A DNA stretch of 64,000 nucleotides from Holophagales bacterium (GCA_009845425.1 VXZQ01000007.1:62001-126000), one strand, 5' to 3'. Shown: positions 54,096-62,459, counted from the first letter of the stretch. Notes: a model not told the origin generated them from the letters alone. A program made the numbers and translations.

Positions 54096-54199
54096 GGCGG
54101 CGTGGCAGAGTGGTCGAATGCGCCTCACTGAAAATGAGGAGCCGAGGCCACCAATCAAGTGCAAGTCCTCGGCCGCGGGTTCGAATCCCGCCGTCGCCT
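54096..54199 (+). tRNA. Class II (Ser-like) tRNA with a GAA anticodon and very long variable arm
   Basis: A full cloverleaf can be drawn. The acceptor stem is 54096-54102 with 54192-54198 (GGCGGCG/CGTCGCC, one wobble). The D stem is the 3-bp type usual in Ser tRNAs (54105-54107 with 54119-54121). The anticodon stem is CCTCA/TGAGG (54123-54127, 54135-54139) with loop CTGAAAA, so positions 34-36 read GAA, the Phe anticodon. The variable region is extended (54140-54174), a 7-bp stem GCCGAGG/CCTCGGC with a 19-nt loop. The T arm is canonical (GCGGG-TTCGAAT-CCCGC). The discriminator is T (54199), CCA is not encoded. The body resembles tRNA-Ser, whose anticodon would need one change, GGA to GAA. It may be mischarged, inactive or specialised. 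Confidence 0.8.
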
Positions 54200-54244
54200 C
54201 TCTCTTCACAGACCCAGGAGACAACGACATGCCCAGATGAGCGA

Positions 54245-54284
54245 GCCCCGGTGAAAGGGGCAGGGGGCCGGGAAACCGGTCCCC
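54245..54284 (+). other. Tandem hairpins with a GAAA tetraloop between tRNA and the small gene
   Basis: A 5-bp hairpin GCCCC-GGTGAAA-GGGGC (54245-54261) is followed at once by a 9-bp hairpin GGGGGCCGG-GAAA-CCGGTCCCC (54263-54284, one wobble). GNRA loops are strongly stabilising. The arrangement looks like a structured RNA or 5' leader of the gene at 54336; the absence of a T-run argues against a plain terminator. Confidence 0.5.
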
Positions 54285-54335
54285 ACACGTTCCCTCCGTC
54301 ACGGATTTTACACCCGAGTAGGTTAGGAGACAACC

Positions 54336-54776
54336 GTGAGCCAAAGCAATCAAGAGCTGTTGGGGCTGATCGAGGCGAGGGTCCGCGACCAGGTACTCAG
54401 CGAGATCATCGCCAAACTGGAGAGCATGAAGGGTCGCACGCGGGAGAGTGAAGCGGCTCTGAAGGCTTGGGAGACGCGCCGAGCCCGCGGTCCGAACAAG
54501 TCGGAGCACATCCGGGTCACTGCGACGGCGCTCGTGGAGGTCCAAGGACCTTTGAAGATGGTAGAGATCTGGGAAGAGTGCACTAAGGAGAGGCCGGAGA
54601 TCAGCAAGCGCGAGGTGTCCGCCGTACTCTCTAGGGACAAGAACTTCGAACTTGACGACGGCAAGTGGGGTTTGATTTCCACTCCTAGCGTTGAGCCCGT
54701 CCGGGCTGACGCTGAGCCAGGACGCGAGACTGAGGTAGCAACCCAACCCGTTCCTCAATCGCAGAACGTCCTCTGA
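54336..54776 (+). CDS. Predicted winged-helix (HARE-HTH-like) protein
   Basis: This 146-residue cytoplasmic protein starts at a GTG (54336) with AGGAG seven bases upstream. Residues 1-50 look like a charged coiled coil (LIEARVRDQVLSEIIAKLES), and about 60-115 has the order helix-helix-helix-strand of a winged helix, GPLKMVEIWEECTKERPEISKREVSAVLSRDKNFEL ending in DDGKWGL. This resembles HARE-HTH and similar domains. The tail is disordered. The codons are noticeably less GC-rich than in the neighbours, and the gene stands alone behind the tRNA, so it may have been acquired with it. No molecular function is established. Confidence 0.62.
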   Translation: MSQSNQELLGLIEARVRDQVLSEIIAKLESMKGRTRESEAALKAWETRRARGPNKSEHIRVTATALVEVQGPLKMVEIWEECTKERPEISKREVSAVLSRDKNFELDDGKWGLISTPSVEPVRADAEPGRETEVATQPVPQSQNVL

Positions 54777-54945
54777 CCCTCTCTTCGGGAGCCGTCGCTT
54801 TCTCGTAGGTGAGTAGCTAGGGACGTCGGGGCGTTCCCCGGCCGCCGTGGACGCCGGTTGCCGAGCCGTGCCGCGCGGAGCAGCTGCGCTGCGGTAGGGC
54901 TAGTCAGTGTTCTCTTGAGGGCGGAGGCTGTTACCGTCGCGCTCG

Positions 54946-56274
54946 ATGGGCTGGTTGGTACGCGAACTCCCTCCTCGAGAGCGGGGACTGCGTATCGCTG
55001 TCCTGCTCGTGCTGGGTTGGGCGCTGGTGGCGACCGTCCTGGCGATCGGACCGGAACGGATCGCTGGATGGTTCGGGGTGCTTGGGGGAGCCGAGGCGCC
55101 GGCACCGCCCGACGCTGAGGCGATCGCCGTCTACGGTCCGCCGGTGGAGGTCGCTGCGCTGCCGGGCTGGGCCGATGACGATGTGGCGGAGGCCTTGCCG
55201 GCCCTGCTCAGGAGTTGCGCTCGACTGCTGGCGCAGCCCGCGGACCGGCAGTTGAGGCCGGTCGAGCTGGCCGGCACGGTAGGCGACTGGCGTCCGTTGT
55301 GCGGCGCCCTGCGTGGCTTGGGAGATGGGGCCGGGGAGGAGGAGGTTCGTGCGGTCATCGAGCGCGAGGTGGTCGCGGTACCCCTTTCCCGGGCGGATGT
55401 GGGAACAGCGGTTGGCCGGCCGGGCGAAGGCTCGGGCTGGCTTCGACGAATCGGTCTCTTCACGGGCTACTTCGAGCCGCTGCTTCACGGCAGCCGCCGC
55501 CGCAGCGCGCGCTACAGGGTGCCCCTCTACATGCAGCCTCCGGACCTCATCTCGGTCGACCTGGGGCAGTTCCGGGACGATCTGCGCGGACGCCGGGTGG
55601 CCGGGAGGGTCCAGGGGCGAAGCCTGGAACCGTACGACGACCGGCAGGCGATCGTGTCCGGTTCCCTCGACGGCCGCGGCCTGGAACTCGTCTGGGTCGA
55701 CGACGCGATCGACGCCTTCTTCCTCCACATCCAGGGCTCGGGGCGGATCGAACTCGACGATGGCTCCAGCTTCCGGGTCGGCTACGCGGCGCAGAACGGC
55801 CACCCGTACCACGCGATCGGCCGCACCCTGGTCGACCTGGGCGAGCTGACGCTGGAGGAGGTGTCGTTGCAGTCGATCGACGCCTGGCTGCGGGAGCATC
55901 CCGACCGTGCCGGCGAGGTCATGGCGACGAACGACTCCTATGTCTTCTTTCGCGAGATTCGCGGTGAGGGCCCGGTCGGCGCCCAGGGCGTGGCCCTGAC
56001 CCCGGAGCGTTCCCTGGCGGTCGACCGGCAGCACATTCCGCTCGGCGTTCCGGTCTGGCTCGATGCGATGATCCCGGCCGCTGGCGCCGACGCGCCGGAC
56101 GAGCGCCGCCAGTGGCTCCTCGTAGCCCAGGACGTCGGCGGCGCGATCCGGGGCGCCGTGCGCGGCGACGTCTTCTGGGGCGCCGGCGAGCGGGCCCGCG
56201 CGGTTGCCGGCCGCATGGCGCACCGGGGCCGCTACTGGGTGCTGGTGCCTCGCGGTCTGGCGTCGTCGCCGTAA
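54946..56274 (+). CDS. mltA: Membrane-bound lytic murein transglycosylase A
   Basis: This 442-residue protein has an N-terminal membrane anchor (IAVLLVLGWALVATVLAIG) and MltA motifs: GLFTGYFEPLLHGSRR, RVPLYMQPPDLI, the double-psi barrel segment FFLHIQGSGRIELDDG, and the 3D domain with the catalytic Asp in LLVAQDVGGAIRGAVRGDVFWG. It cleaves peptidoglycan with formation of anhydromuramic ends. Length and motif order are normal, but the anchor is a helix without a lipobox. Confidence 0.88.
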   Translation: MGWLVRELPPRERGLRIAVLLVLGWALVATVLAIGPERIAGWFGVLGGAEAPAPPDAEAIAVYGPPVEVAALPGWADDDVAEALPALLRSCARLLAQPADRQLRPVELAGTVGDWRPLCGALRGLGDGAGEEEVRAVIEREVVAVPLSRADVGTAVGRPGEGSGWLRRIGLFTGYFEPLLHGSRRRSARYRVPLYMQPPDLISVDLGQFRDDLRGRRVAGRVQGRSLEPYDDRQAIVSGSLDGRGLELVWVDDAIDAFFLHIQGSGRIELDDGSSFRVGYAAQNGHPYHAIGRTLVDLGELTLEEVSLQSIDAWLREHPDRAGEVMATNDSYVFFREIRGEGPVGAQGVALTPERSLAVDRQHIPLGVPVWLDAMIPAAGADAPDERRQWLLVAQDVGGAIRGAVRGDVFWGAGERARAVAGRMAHRGRYWVLVPRGLASSP

Positions 56275-56326
56275 CCGTCTGGCTCAACGGCTCTTACGCT
56301 GGCATTTTTGGGGATAGTGTCGGCGC

Positions 56327-57514
56327 ATGGAGACGGTTCGCAACCTGCAACGGACGGACGCCAGCGGCGGCATCGGCGTCGTCGAGACCCGGTTCGAGCA
56401 CTTCGACGAACCGCTCGAGCTCCGCTGCGGCGACACGCTGTCCGGGTTCACCCTGGCCTGGGAGCAGTACGGGGAACTGAACGCTGAGCGCGACAACGTC
56501 GTTCTCCTGTTCCACGCCCTGACCGGCAGTCACCACGCGGCGGGTACGAACCACGGCGTGCCGGGCCTCGGCAACGCCTGGACGGACGAGATGGTGGTCG
56601 GCTGGTGGCACGAGTTCATCGGACCGGGGCGGGCGATCGACACGGACCACTTCTGCGTCATCTGCGTTAACTACGTCGGCGGCTGCTACGGATCGACCGG
56701 CCCGCTGTCGATCGATCCGGCCACGGGCGAGCGCTGGGGCCCGTCCTTCCCCCGGGTGCGCTTTTCGGACTCGGTGCGGGCGGCGATGCGTCTGGTCGAC
56801 CGGCTGGGAATCGACGTGCTGCACGCGGGGATCGGACCCTCGACCGGCGGCATGGCGGTTCTCGATCTCGCGGTCATGTTCCCGGAACGGGTGCGCAACG
56901 TTGTCGTGGTTGCCGCCGGCATGGAGGTGACGCCGCTCCAGCGGATCCACAACTTCGAGCAGATCCAGGCGATCGCCAACGATCCGCGGTTCGACGACGG
57001 CGACTACCCGCCGGGCACGGAACTCGAGGGGATGAAGATCGCGCGCCAGATCAACCACAAGACGTTCGTCTCGCTCCGGACCCTGCGGCGGCGGGCCAGG
57101 AACACGGTTGCCGAGGCTTCGGGCGTGCCGTGGTACGGCGTGAACCACCCGATCGAGTCCTACATGCGGTACCAGGGCCGGAAGTTCGCGGCCCGGTTCG
57201 ACGCCAACTCCTACCTGCGGATTCTCGACGCCTGGAGCCAGTTCGATCTGGCCGCGGCCGCCGGCGCCGGCTCTCTCCAGCAAGCGTTCGAGCGCTGCCG
57301 GGACCAGCGCTTCCTCATCTTCTCGATCAACTCCGACGTCTGTTACTACCCCGAAGAGCAGGGCGAACTGATGGCCACGCTCGAGGAAGCCGGCGTGAGT
57401 TGCATGAGGATCATCGTCCACTCCGACAAGGGGCACGACTCCTTCCTGCTGGAACCGGCTCTGTACCACCCGCACCTGACCTTCATGCTGGAGGGGCGGG
57501 GTTCCTGGCCGTAG
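56327..57514 (+). CDS. metX: Homoserine O-acetyltransferase (MetX family)
   Basis: This 395-residue alpha/beta hydrolase-fold acyltransferase has FHALTGSHHAAG, the VNYVGGCYGSTGPLSIDP region, a nucleophile elbow GIGPSTGGMAVLDLA with the catalytic Ser, and a C-terminal SDKGHDSFLLE with the catalytic His. The family makes O-acetylhomoserine for methionine synthesis, though related members acetylate serine. The ATG at 56327 is the first in frame, 52 bases after mltA. Confidence 0.87.
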   Translation: METVRNLQRTDASGGIGVVETRFEHFDEPLELRCGDTLSGFTLAWEQYGELNAERDNVVLLFHALTGSHHAAGTNHGVPGLGNAWTDEMVVGWWHEFIGPGRAIDTDHFCVICVNYVGGCYGSTGPLSIDPATGERWGPSFPRVRFSDSVRAAMRLVDRLGIDVLHAGIGPSTGGMAVLDLAVMFPERVRNVVVVAAGMEVTPLQRIHNFEQIQAIANDPRFDDGDYPPGTELEGMKIARQINHKTFVSLRTLRRRARNTVAEASGVPWYGVNHPIESYMRYQGRKFAARFDANSYLRILDAWSQFDLAAAAGAGSLQQAFERCRDQRFLIFSINSDVCYYPEEQGELMATLEEAGVSCMRIIVHSDKGHDSFLLEPALYHPHLTFMLEGRGSWP

Positions 57515-57597
57515 ACGTAGCTGCGGAACGACCGGGCCAGGGTCTGGCGCATTCGTGCCATGATCCGGCGTCCCGAAGCACCTGAAGGAGATTCGTC

Positions 57598-58362
57598 ATG
57601 TGGTTGCGCCTGCGGCAGATCTGTCTGGTAGCCGAGAAACTCGCCCCGGTCGTCGACGACCTGGAGGCCGTGTTCGACATTGAGGTCTGCTTCAACGATC
57701 CCGGCATCGTTCGGTTCGGGCTCGAGAACGCCCTGTTGCCGATCGGCAACCAGTTGCTCGAGGTCGTGGCACCGATCGAGGAGAACACCGCGGGCGGCCG
57801 CTACCTGGAGAAGCGCGGCGGCGACGGCGGCTACATGTTCATCACCCAGTGCGACGATCACGCCCCTCGTCGGCGCCGGGTCGCGGAGTTGGGGATTCGC
57901 CTGGTCAACGAGTTCGAGCGCCACGGCTTCCAGAACATGCAGCTCCATCCCAAGGACACCGGCGGAACGTTCTTCGAGATCGACTGCCAGACGAACGGCC
58001 TGGAGCCGGACGGGCCGTGGGAACCGGCGGGGGAGAACTGGCAGCGTTCCAGGCGGACCGGCGTCGTCGACGCGATCGTGGCGGGGGAGATTCAGACCCC
58101 GGACCCGGACCGCCTCGCGGCCCGCTGGAGCGAAATCGCGGAGATCCCGCTGCGCGATGTCGACGGCGTACCGACGATCCCGTTCGAGAACGCCGACCTG
58201 CGCTTCGTGCTGCCGACCGACGGCCGGCCCGAGGGGCTCGGCGGCATCGATCTGCGAGCGGTCGACGCGGATCGCGCCCGCTCCGCCGCGAGCGAGCGGG
58301 GCTGCCTCGGCGACGATGGCCTGATCCACATCTGCGGCACCCGCATCCGGCTCGTCGACTGA
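57598..58362 (+). CDS. VOC-superfamily protein
   Basis: The 254-residue protein begins MWLRLRQICLVAEKLAPVVDDLEAVF and contains FFEIDCQTNG, a likely Glu metal ligand. It is of the glyoxalase-like VOC type, with a second module after residue 160 (VVDAIVAGEIQTPDPDRLA). No known reaction is recognisable. An AAGGAG site lies seven bases before the ATG. The next gene starts two bases after the stop. Confidence 0.75.
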   Translation: MWLRLRQICLVAEKLAPVVDDLEAVFDIEVCFNDPGIVRFGLENALLPIGNQLLEVVAPIEENTAGGRYLEKRGGDGGYMFITQCDDHAPRRRRVAELGIRLVNEFERHGFQNMQLHPKDTGGTFFEIDCQTNGLEPDGPWEPAGENWQRSRRTGVVDAIVAGEIQTPDPDRLAARWSEIAEIPLRDVDGVPTIPFENADLRFVLPTDGRPEGLGGIDLRAVDADRARSAASERGCLGDDGLIHICGTRIRLVD

Positions 58363-58364
58363 CG

Positions 58365-59168
58365 ATGAGAGACGGCACGGCGTCGGGCGGCCGCGCGTCG
58401 CTGGCGGTCGCTGCGGCTCTGGCGTTCTTCCTGGCTGTCGCCGGCGCGGGCTCCGCGACGGCCCAGGATCGCGGCGCGGCAGGCGGCGGATCGGGCGCCT
58501 ATGTCGGTGTGTTCGCCGGCTGGGGTGCTCTGGACGTCCGGCTTCTCGACGAGGACGGCTTCACGGCGGCGGACAGCCGCCCGGGCCGGACCTTCGACTA
58601 CGACGACGCCGCATACCCGGTCGGCGTGGTCGCGGGTTGGGAGTTCGTGCCGCGACGCACGGCGATCCGCGTCGAACTGGACGGTCTCTTCGGTGGCCTG
58701 CCCGCGGCGGCCCGCCAGGTGGATCCGGTGGGTCAGGACGAAACGGCGGCCTCAGAGTTGCGTTGGGCCGCGACGGCGCGGGTCGGCGTGCGGCGGTCCC
58801 TCGGACGCGTCGCCGGCTTCCTCAGTGGCGGTGTGGCGGTGGCCGGGATCTCCGCTTCGTTCACGGACCTCGACCTGGGCCCGGACGGGCGCATGTACGT
58901 GGATCGGGACGATTCCTTCGCCGGGCGATCGACGCGGGTCGGCTGGGTCGCCGGCGCCGGTTTGGAGATGCCGCTGGGCGATGTCTGGATGCTCCGGTTC
59001 GAAGCGATGCGGATGGACTTCGGCGAGACGGTCGACGAGGCGGAGAACGTGACGGGCGTCAACGCCGGCGTCTGCGGGCCGAGCGGGTTACCGAGTCCCT
59101 GCGAGTACCGGATCGATCATCGGTTCGACCTTGCCCGGCTGGTCGTGGTCCGGCGTCTCGGTCGCTGA
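58365..59168 (+). CDS. Predicted outer-membrane beta-barrel protein
   Basis: This 267-residue protein has a Sec signal ending AGSATAQDRG and a mature chain of alternating strands: GAYVGVFAGWGALDVRLLD, VGVVAGWEFVPRRTAIRVELDG, ARVGVRRSLGRVAGFLSGGV and RFDLARLVVVRRLGR. This suits an OmpA/OmpW-like porin-type barrel of eight to ten strands. It follows the VOC gene by two bases, so they are likely co-expressed. Its final 81 bases overlap the convergent SqdB-like gene. Confidence 0.7.
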   Translation: MRDGTASGGRASLAVAAALAFFLAVAGAGSATAQDRGAAGGGSGAYVGVFAGWGALDVRLLDEDGFTAADSRPGRTFDYDDAAYPVGVVAGWEFVPRRTAIRVELDGLFGGLPAAARQVDPVGQDETAASELRWAATARVGVRRSLGRVAGFLSGGVAVAGISASFTDLDLGPDGRMYVDRDDSFAGRSTRVGWVAGAGLEMPLGDVWMLRFEAMRMDFGETVDEAENVTGVNAGVCGPSGLPSPCEYRIDHRFDLARLVVVRRLGR

Positions 59169-60407
59169 TCCGCTCCCGGCGCCGTTGCCGGCGTCGAGGC
59201 CGGTTGACTTGTCCAGAAAGGCGGACCTCCGCCGGCTGCCGTCCCAACGGATGTCGGGGAGCAGCACGTCGCGTTTGGCCGCGATCCGGTCATGGTGCGG
59301 CAGGAGGTCCTCGAGCATCGCTCGGAGTTCCGAGTCCATGTCCCGGGTCGGCTGGTAGCCCAGGGCCGGCAGGTGATCGTGGTCCGGGTTGTAGTGGTGC
59401 TCTTCCATTTCCTTGCGTGGATTCTCGATGCGCCGGATTCGCGGATCGAGACCCATCCCGGAAGCAACCGCGGCGACCTTGGCAGCGAGCTCCGAGATCG
59501 TGTAGGTCTCCTCGAACTGATTGAACACGCGGTAGTCGCCTGCTTCGGGCGGGTTGTCGACGGCCAACCTCAGGCACTGCATCGAGTCGCAGATCGGCAG
59601 GAAGCCGCGGCGCTGGTTGCCTAGCCCGAACAGGGTCAGCGGCTCGCCGATCACCGACTGGCAGCAGAAGCGGTTGAGCGCGGTCCCGAAGGCCTGGTCG
59701 AAGTCGAGCCGGGTGTGGAGTGCGGGGTCGGCCGGGTGGTCGGCAGCGCTGCCGAAGAAGCGCGTGCCGTAGACGACGCCTTGCATCACGTCGGTGGCCC
59801 GGAGCCCGAAGATGCGGCAGGCGAACATCACGTTGTTGCTGTCGTGGACCTTGCTCCAGTGGTACCAGGAGCCGGCTTGCCGCGGGAAGGGCAGGCGGTC
59901 GCGGCGGCCGCGGTACTCGATCTCGAAGAAGCCCTCGGGGATGTCCAGGTTCGGCGTGCCGTACTCGCCCATCGTGCCGAGCTTGACCAGGTGCGCCTCG
60001 GGCGCCAGGTCGCGCATCGCGTAGAGCACGTTCATCGTGCCCTCGATGTTGTTGCGCTGCACCCAGATCGCGTGATCCGCGTCCATCATCGAGTAGGGCG
60101 CCGAGGGGCATTCGCCCAGGTGGACGATCGCCTCCGGGCGGACGTCCTCGAACAGCCGGTACACCACGTCCTTGTCGGTGAGGTCGCCCTGAACCAGGTG
60201 CGGACGCCGGTTGTAGGCGGACTCGAAGGCATCGAGACGGGCCTCGACGGACGCGACCGGGAGAGCCGAGCGGCCGCCCATCTCGGCGACCCACTCGCGG
60301 CGGAAGCCGGCATCGATGCCGGAAACCTCGTGTCCGCGGGCTGTCAGGTACTGCGCCAACGGCCAGCCGAGGTAGCCGTCGATGCCTGCTATGAGAACGC
60401 GCGTGAT
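59088..60407 (-). CDS. sqdB: SqdB-like UDP-sulfoquinovose synthase family protein, AUC start
   Basis: This extended SDR matches SqdB along its length: IVHLGECPSAPYSMMDADHA, VLYAMRDLAPEAHLVKLGTMGEYGTPNLDIPEG, and YHWSKVHDSNN with the Tyr-x3-Lys pair, then QGVVYGTRF and VFNQFEETYTI. SqdB makes UDP-sulfoquinovose from UDP-glucose and sulfite for sulfolipids. The Rossmann motif GIDGYLGWP lies upstream of every in-frame ATG, GTG or TTG, and after a stop at about 60434 the only plausible start is an AUC (60405-60407) behind AGGGGG. A shortened TTG start at 60359 would remove the cofactor motif. The last 50 residues are a disordered extension overlapping the convergent gene. Confidence 0.85.
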   Translation of the reverse strand: MTRVLIAGIDGYLGWPLAQYLTARGHEVSGIDAGFRREWVAEMGGRSALPVASVEARLDAFESAYNRRPHLVQGDLTDKDVVYRLFEDVRPEAIVHLGECPSAPYSMMDADHAIWVQRNNIEGTMNVLYAMRDLAPEAHLVKLGTMGEYGTPNLDIPEGFFEIEYRGRRDRLPFPRQAGSWYHWSKVHDSNNVMFACRIFGLRATDVMQGVVYGTRFFGSAADHPADPALHTRLDFDQAFGTALNRFCCQSVIGEPLTLFGLGNQRRGFLPICDSMQCLRLAVDNPPEAGDYRVFNQFEETYTISELAAKVAAVASGMGLDPRIRRIENPRKEMEEHHYNPDHDHLPALGYQPTRDMDSELRAMLEDLLPHHDRIAAKRDVLLPDIRWDGSRRRSAFLDKSTGLDAGNGAGSGSATETPDHDQPGKVEPMIDPVLAGTR

Positions 60408-60591
60408 TGCACCCCCTGTCGCACTGTGCGGGGATCAGACCGCGTTCTCGGGTGCGAACCGGGAAGATCCCGTGAGGCGGTCGATTCTACCAGCGAGAGC
60501 GCGGGAGTCTGGCTGTTGCGGCTTCGACTGGGCGGGTGCTACCTTCCGTTCGCGTGCTCTGGTCCGGATCAAGACCGTCCGCGGCTCCGGC

Positions 60592-61656
60592 ATGAGGATT
60601 CTCTACGGAGTGCAGGGCACGGGTCACGGTCACCTGGTGCGCTCGGCGGCGATGGTGGCCGGCCTCCGGAGCCGGGGCCACGATGTCCACTGCCTGCTGA
60701 CCGGTCGGTCTTCGGCCGCGTTCGCCGACCCTGAGATCCGGGCCAGCCACACGCTGCTCGAGGGGTTCACCGGCCAGGCCGCCGGCGGGCGAGTAAGGCT
60801 GCTCCAGACCATCCGGCAGCTACGGGTGGTTCGCTTTCTGCGCGACGTGCGCAGCTTCGATGCCTCCGGCTTCGATCTCGTGCTGACCGACTACGAGCCG
60901 GTTTCCGCCTGGATCGCTCGTCGCTGCCGGCGGCCGAGCATCGGCGTCGGCCATTTGTACGCATTCCACCGGCGCCTGCGACTGCCGGGGCGGACCGGAC
61001 CGGCCCGCTGGATGTTGCGCCTGTTCGCTCCGGTCTATACGCCGGTTCGGACCGCCGTGGGTCTGCACTGGCATCGATTCGGCGGCACGAATCTGCCGCC
61101 GACGATCAGTCCCGATCTCGTCGCTGCGGCAGCGGACGGTTCGGCGCGTAGTGATGGCGAGCGGTTCCTCGTCTACCTGCCCGCGGAGAGCGAACAGAGC
61201 ATCGTGGATCTTCTGGGGCGACTGCCGCAGGGGCGGTTTGTCGCCTACCGGCCTGTGCCCGAGCCGGTCGAGCGCGGCAACGTCTCGATTCGCCCCTACG
61301 ACCGCAAGGCCTTCGTGGCCGATCTGGTCGACTGCGCGGGAGTCATCACGAATGCGGGTTTCTCGCTCGCCAGTGAGGCGCTCCACCTGGGCCGCCGTCT
61401 CCTGGTGCAGCCCATTCGCCGCCATCCGGAGCAGTTCCTCAACGGTCGGGCGCTCAAGGCGCTAGGTCTTGGCACCGTCGTCGAGCGGCTGACGGTGGAG
61501 CGGATCGAGTCCTGGATGGATACTCCGGAGCCGGCTCCCATGAACTATCCGGACGTGACCCGCCACCTGGTCGACTGGATCGACGATGGCGCCGAGCGTC
61601 CCCTCGGCGACCTGGCAGCCGACGCGTGGGACGAAGTCTCCTGGCGGCCGGCATGA
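60592..61656 (+). CDS. GT-B glycosyltransferase (MJ1255/MGDG-synthase-like)
   Basis: This 354-residue protein has MRILYGVQGTGHGHLVRSAAMVAGL, the typical N-terminal GHGH loop of GT28-like and MJ1255 proteins, and a C-terminal donor domain with GVITNAGFSLASEALHLGRRLLVQPI. Such enzymes transfer a sugar to a lipid or other acceptor. It is divergent from the sqdB-like gene across 184 bases and is followed with an ATGA overlap by a deacetylase. It could be the transferase of a glycolipid pathway, but that is inference. Confidence 0.78.
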   Translation: MRILYGVQGTGHGHLVRSAAMVAGLRSRGHDVHCLLTGRSSAAFADPEIRASHTLLEGFTGQAAGGRVRLLQTIRQLRVVRFLRDVRSFDASGFDLVLTDYEPVSAWIARRCRRPSIGVGHLYAFHRRLRLPGRTGPARWMLRLFAPVYTPVRTAVGLHWHRFGGTNLPPTISPDLVAAAADGSARSDGERFLVYLPAESEQSIVDLLGRLPQGRFVAYRPVPEPVERGNVSIRPYDRKAFVADLVDCAGVITNAGFSLASEALHLGRRLLVQPIRRHPEQFLNGRALKALGLGTVVERLTVERIESWMDTPEPAPMNYPDVTRHLVDWIDDGAERPLGDLAADAWDEVSWRPA

Positions 61657-62459
61657 GCAGCTCGCGAGCGGCACGTCCGGCCGATCCCGACCTCGATTTC
61701 ACCCTCGATCACTACCGGGAGATCCTGGCCCGGATCACCTCGACCCACCGCACCTTCTCGTTTGGCGAGGCGGCTCCCCTGGGGGAGGCGCTGCTCGAAG
61801 TGGAGCGCTTCGTCCTGATGCGGCACGACATCGAGTTCAGTCTCGATGCCGCGCTGACCCTGGCGCGGGCCGACCACGACGCGGGCGTGCGCTCGACCTT
61901 CTTCGTCCAGATCGGTTCCGACTACAACCTGTTCGAGGCCGACGGCGCCAAGGCGGTCGAAGAGGTCCTCGACCTCGGACACGATCTCGGCTTCCACTAC
62001 GACCTCGGACTGCTGGAGCGTTCTGGCGGCGACCCGGTGGCGCTGGCCGGCCGGGCGATCGACCTGATCGAGGGCTTCTTCGACACGCGCATCCGGGCCG
62101 CCAGCCCCCACATGCCGATGCGGTCGGGCCGGACGCTACGGATTCCCGGCGTCGTCGACGCCTACGACCCGCTCTACTTCGAACGGATCAAGTACCTCTC
62201 CGACAGCACCCAGGTCTGGCGCGAGGGCGTGGTGACGTCGCTGCTCGACCGCTACGACCAGATCCAGCTCCTCACCCACGAGTACCACTGGACGGAGGGG
62301 GGTCTGGGCTGGGACGAGCTGCTGTTGCTTGAGGCGGAGTTCAAGTACCGCCGGCTCAGGACCAGGGCCGAGGCGAACATCGAGCGCTTCCGGGAGGGCC
62401 TGCGCCTGCGGGCCGAGCGCGACGAGGCGTTTCGGGCAGGGCGCGGCGGGTCGAAGTAG
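61653..62459 (+). CDS. Polysaccharide-deacetylase-like protein
   Basis: This 268-residue protein has the NodB-like order: VLMRHDIEFSLDAALTLARADHDAGVRSTFFVQ with the His-Asp pair, GHDLGFHYDLGLLE with a His in the GFH position, and a later QLLTHEYHW. It is likely a metal-dependent deacetylase of a glycan or glycolipid, or a related family of unknown reaction. It is translationally coupled to the glycosyltransferase and followed after 11 bases by a GNAT gene. Confidence 0.7.
   Translation: MSSSRAARPADPDLDFTLDHYREILARITSTHRTFSFGEAAPLGEALLEVERFVLMRHDIEFSLDAALTLARADHDAGVRSTFFVQIGSDYNLFEADGAKAVEEVLDLGHDLGFHYDLGLLERSGGDPVALAGRAIDLIEGFFDTRIRAASPHMPMRSGRTLRIPGVVDAYDPLYFERIKYLSDSTQVWREGVVTSLLDRYDQIQLLTHEYHWTEGGLGWDELLLLEAEFKYRRLRTRAEANIERFREGLRLRAERDEAFRAGRGGSK

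Noticed and set aside
54096..54199. Selenocysteine tRNA
   Set aside because: The anticodon is not TCA and the acceptor-T stem is 7+5, not the 8+5 of bacterial tRNA-Sec.
53947..54240. A 97-codon frame across the tRNA
   Set aside because: It runs through the tRNA and its leader hairpin and shows no protein-like features.
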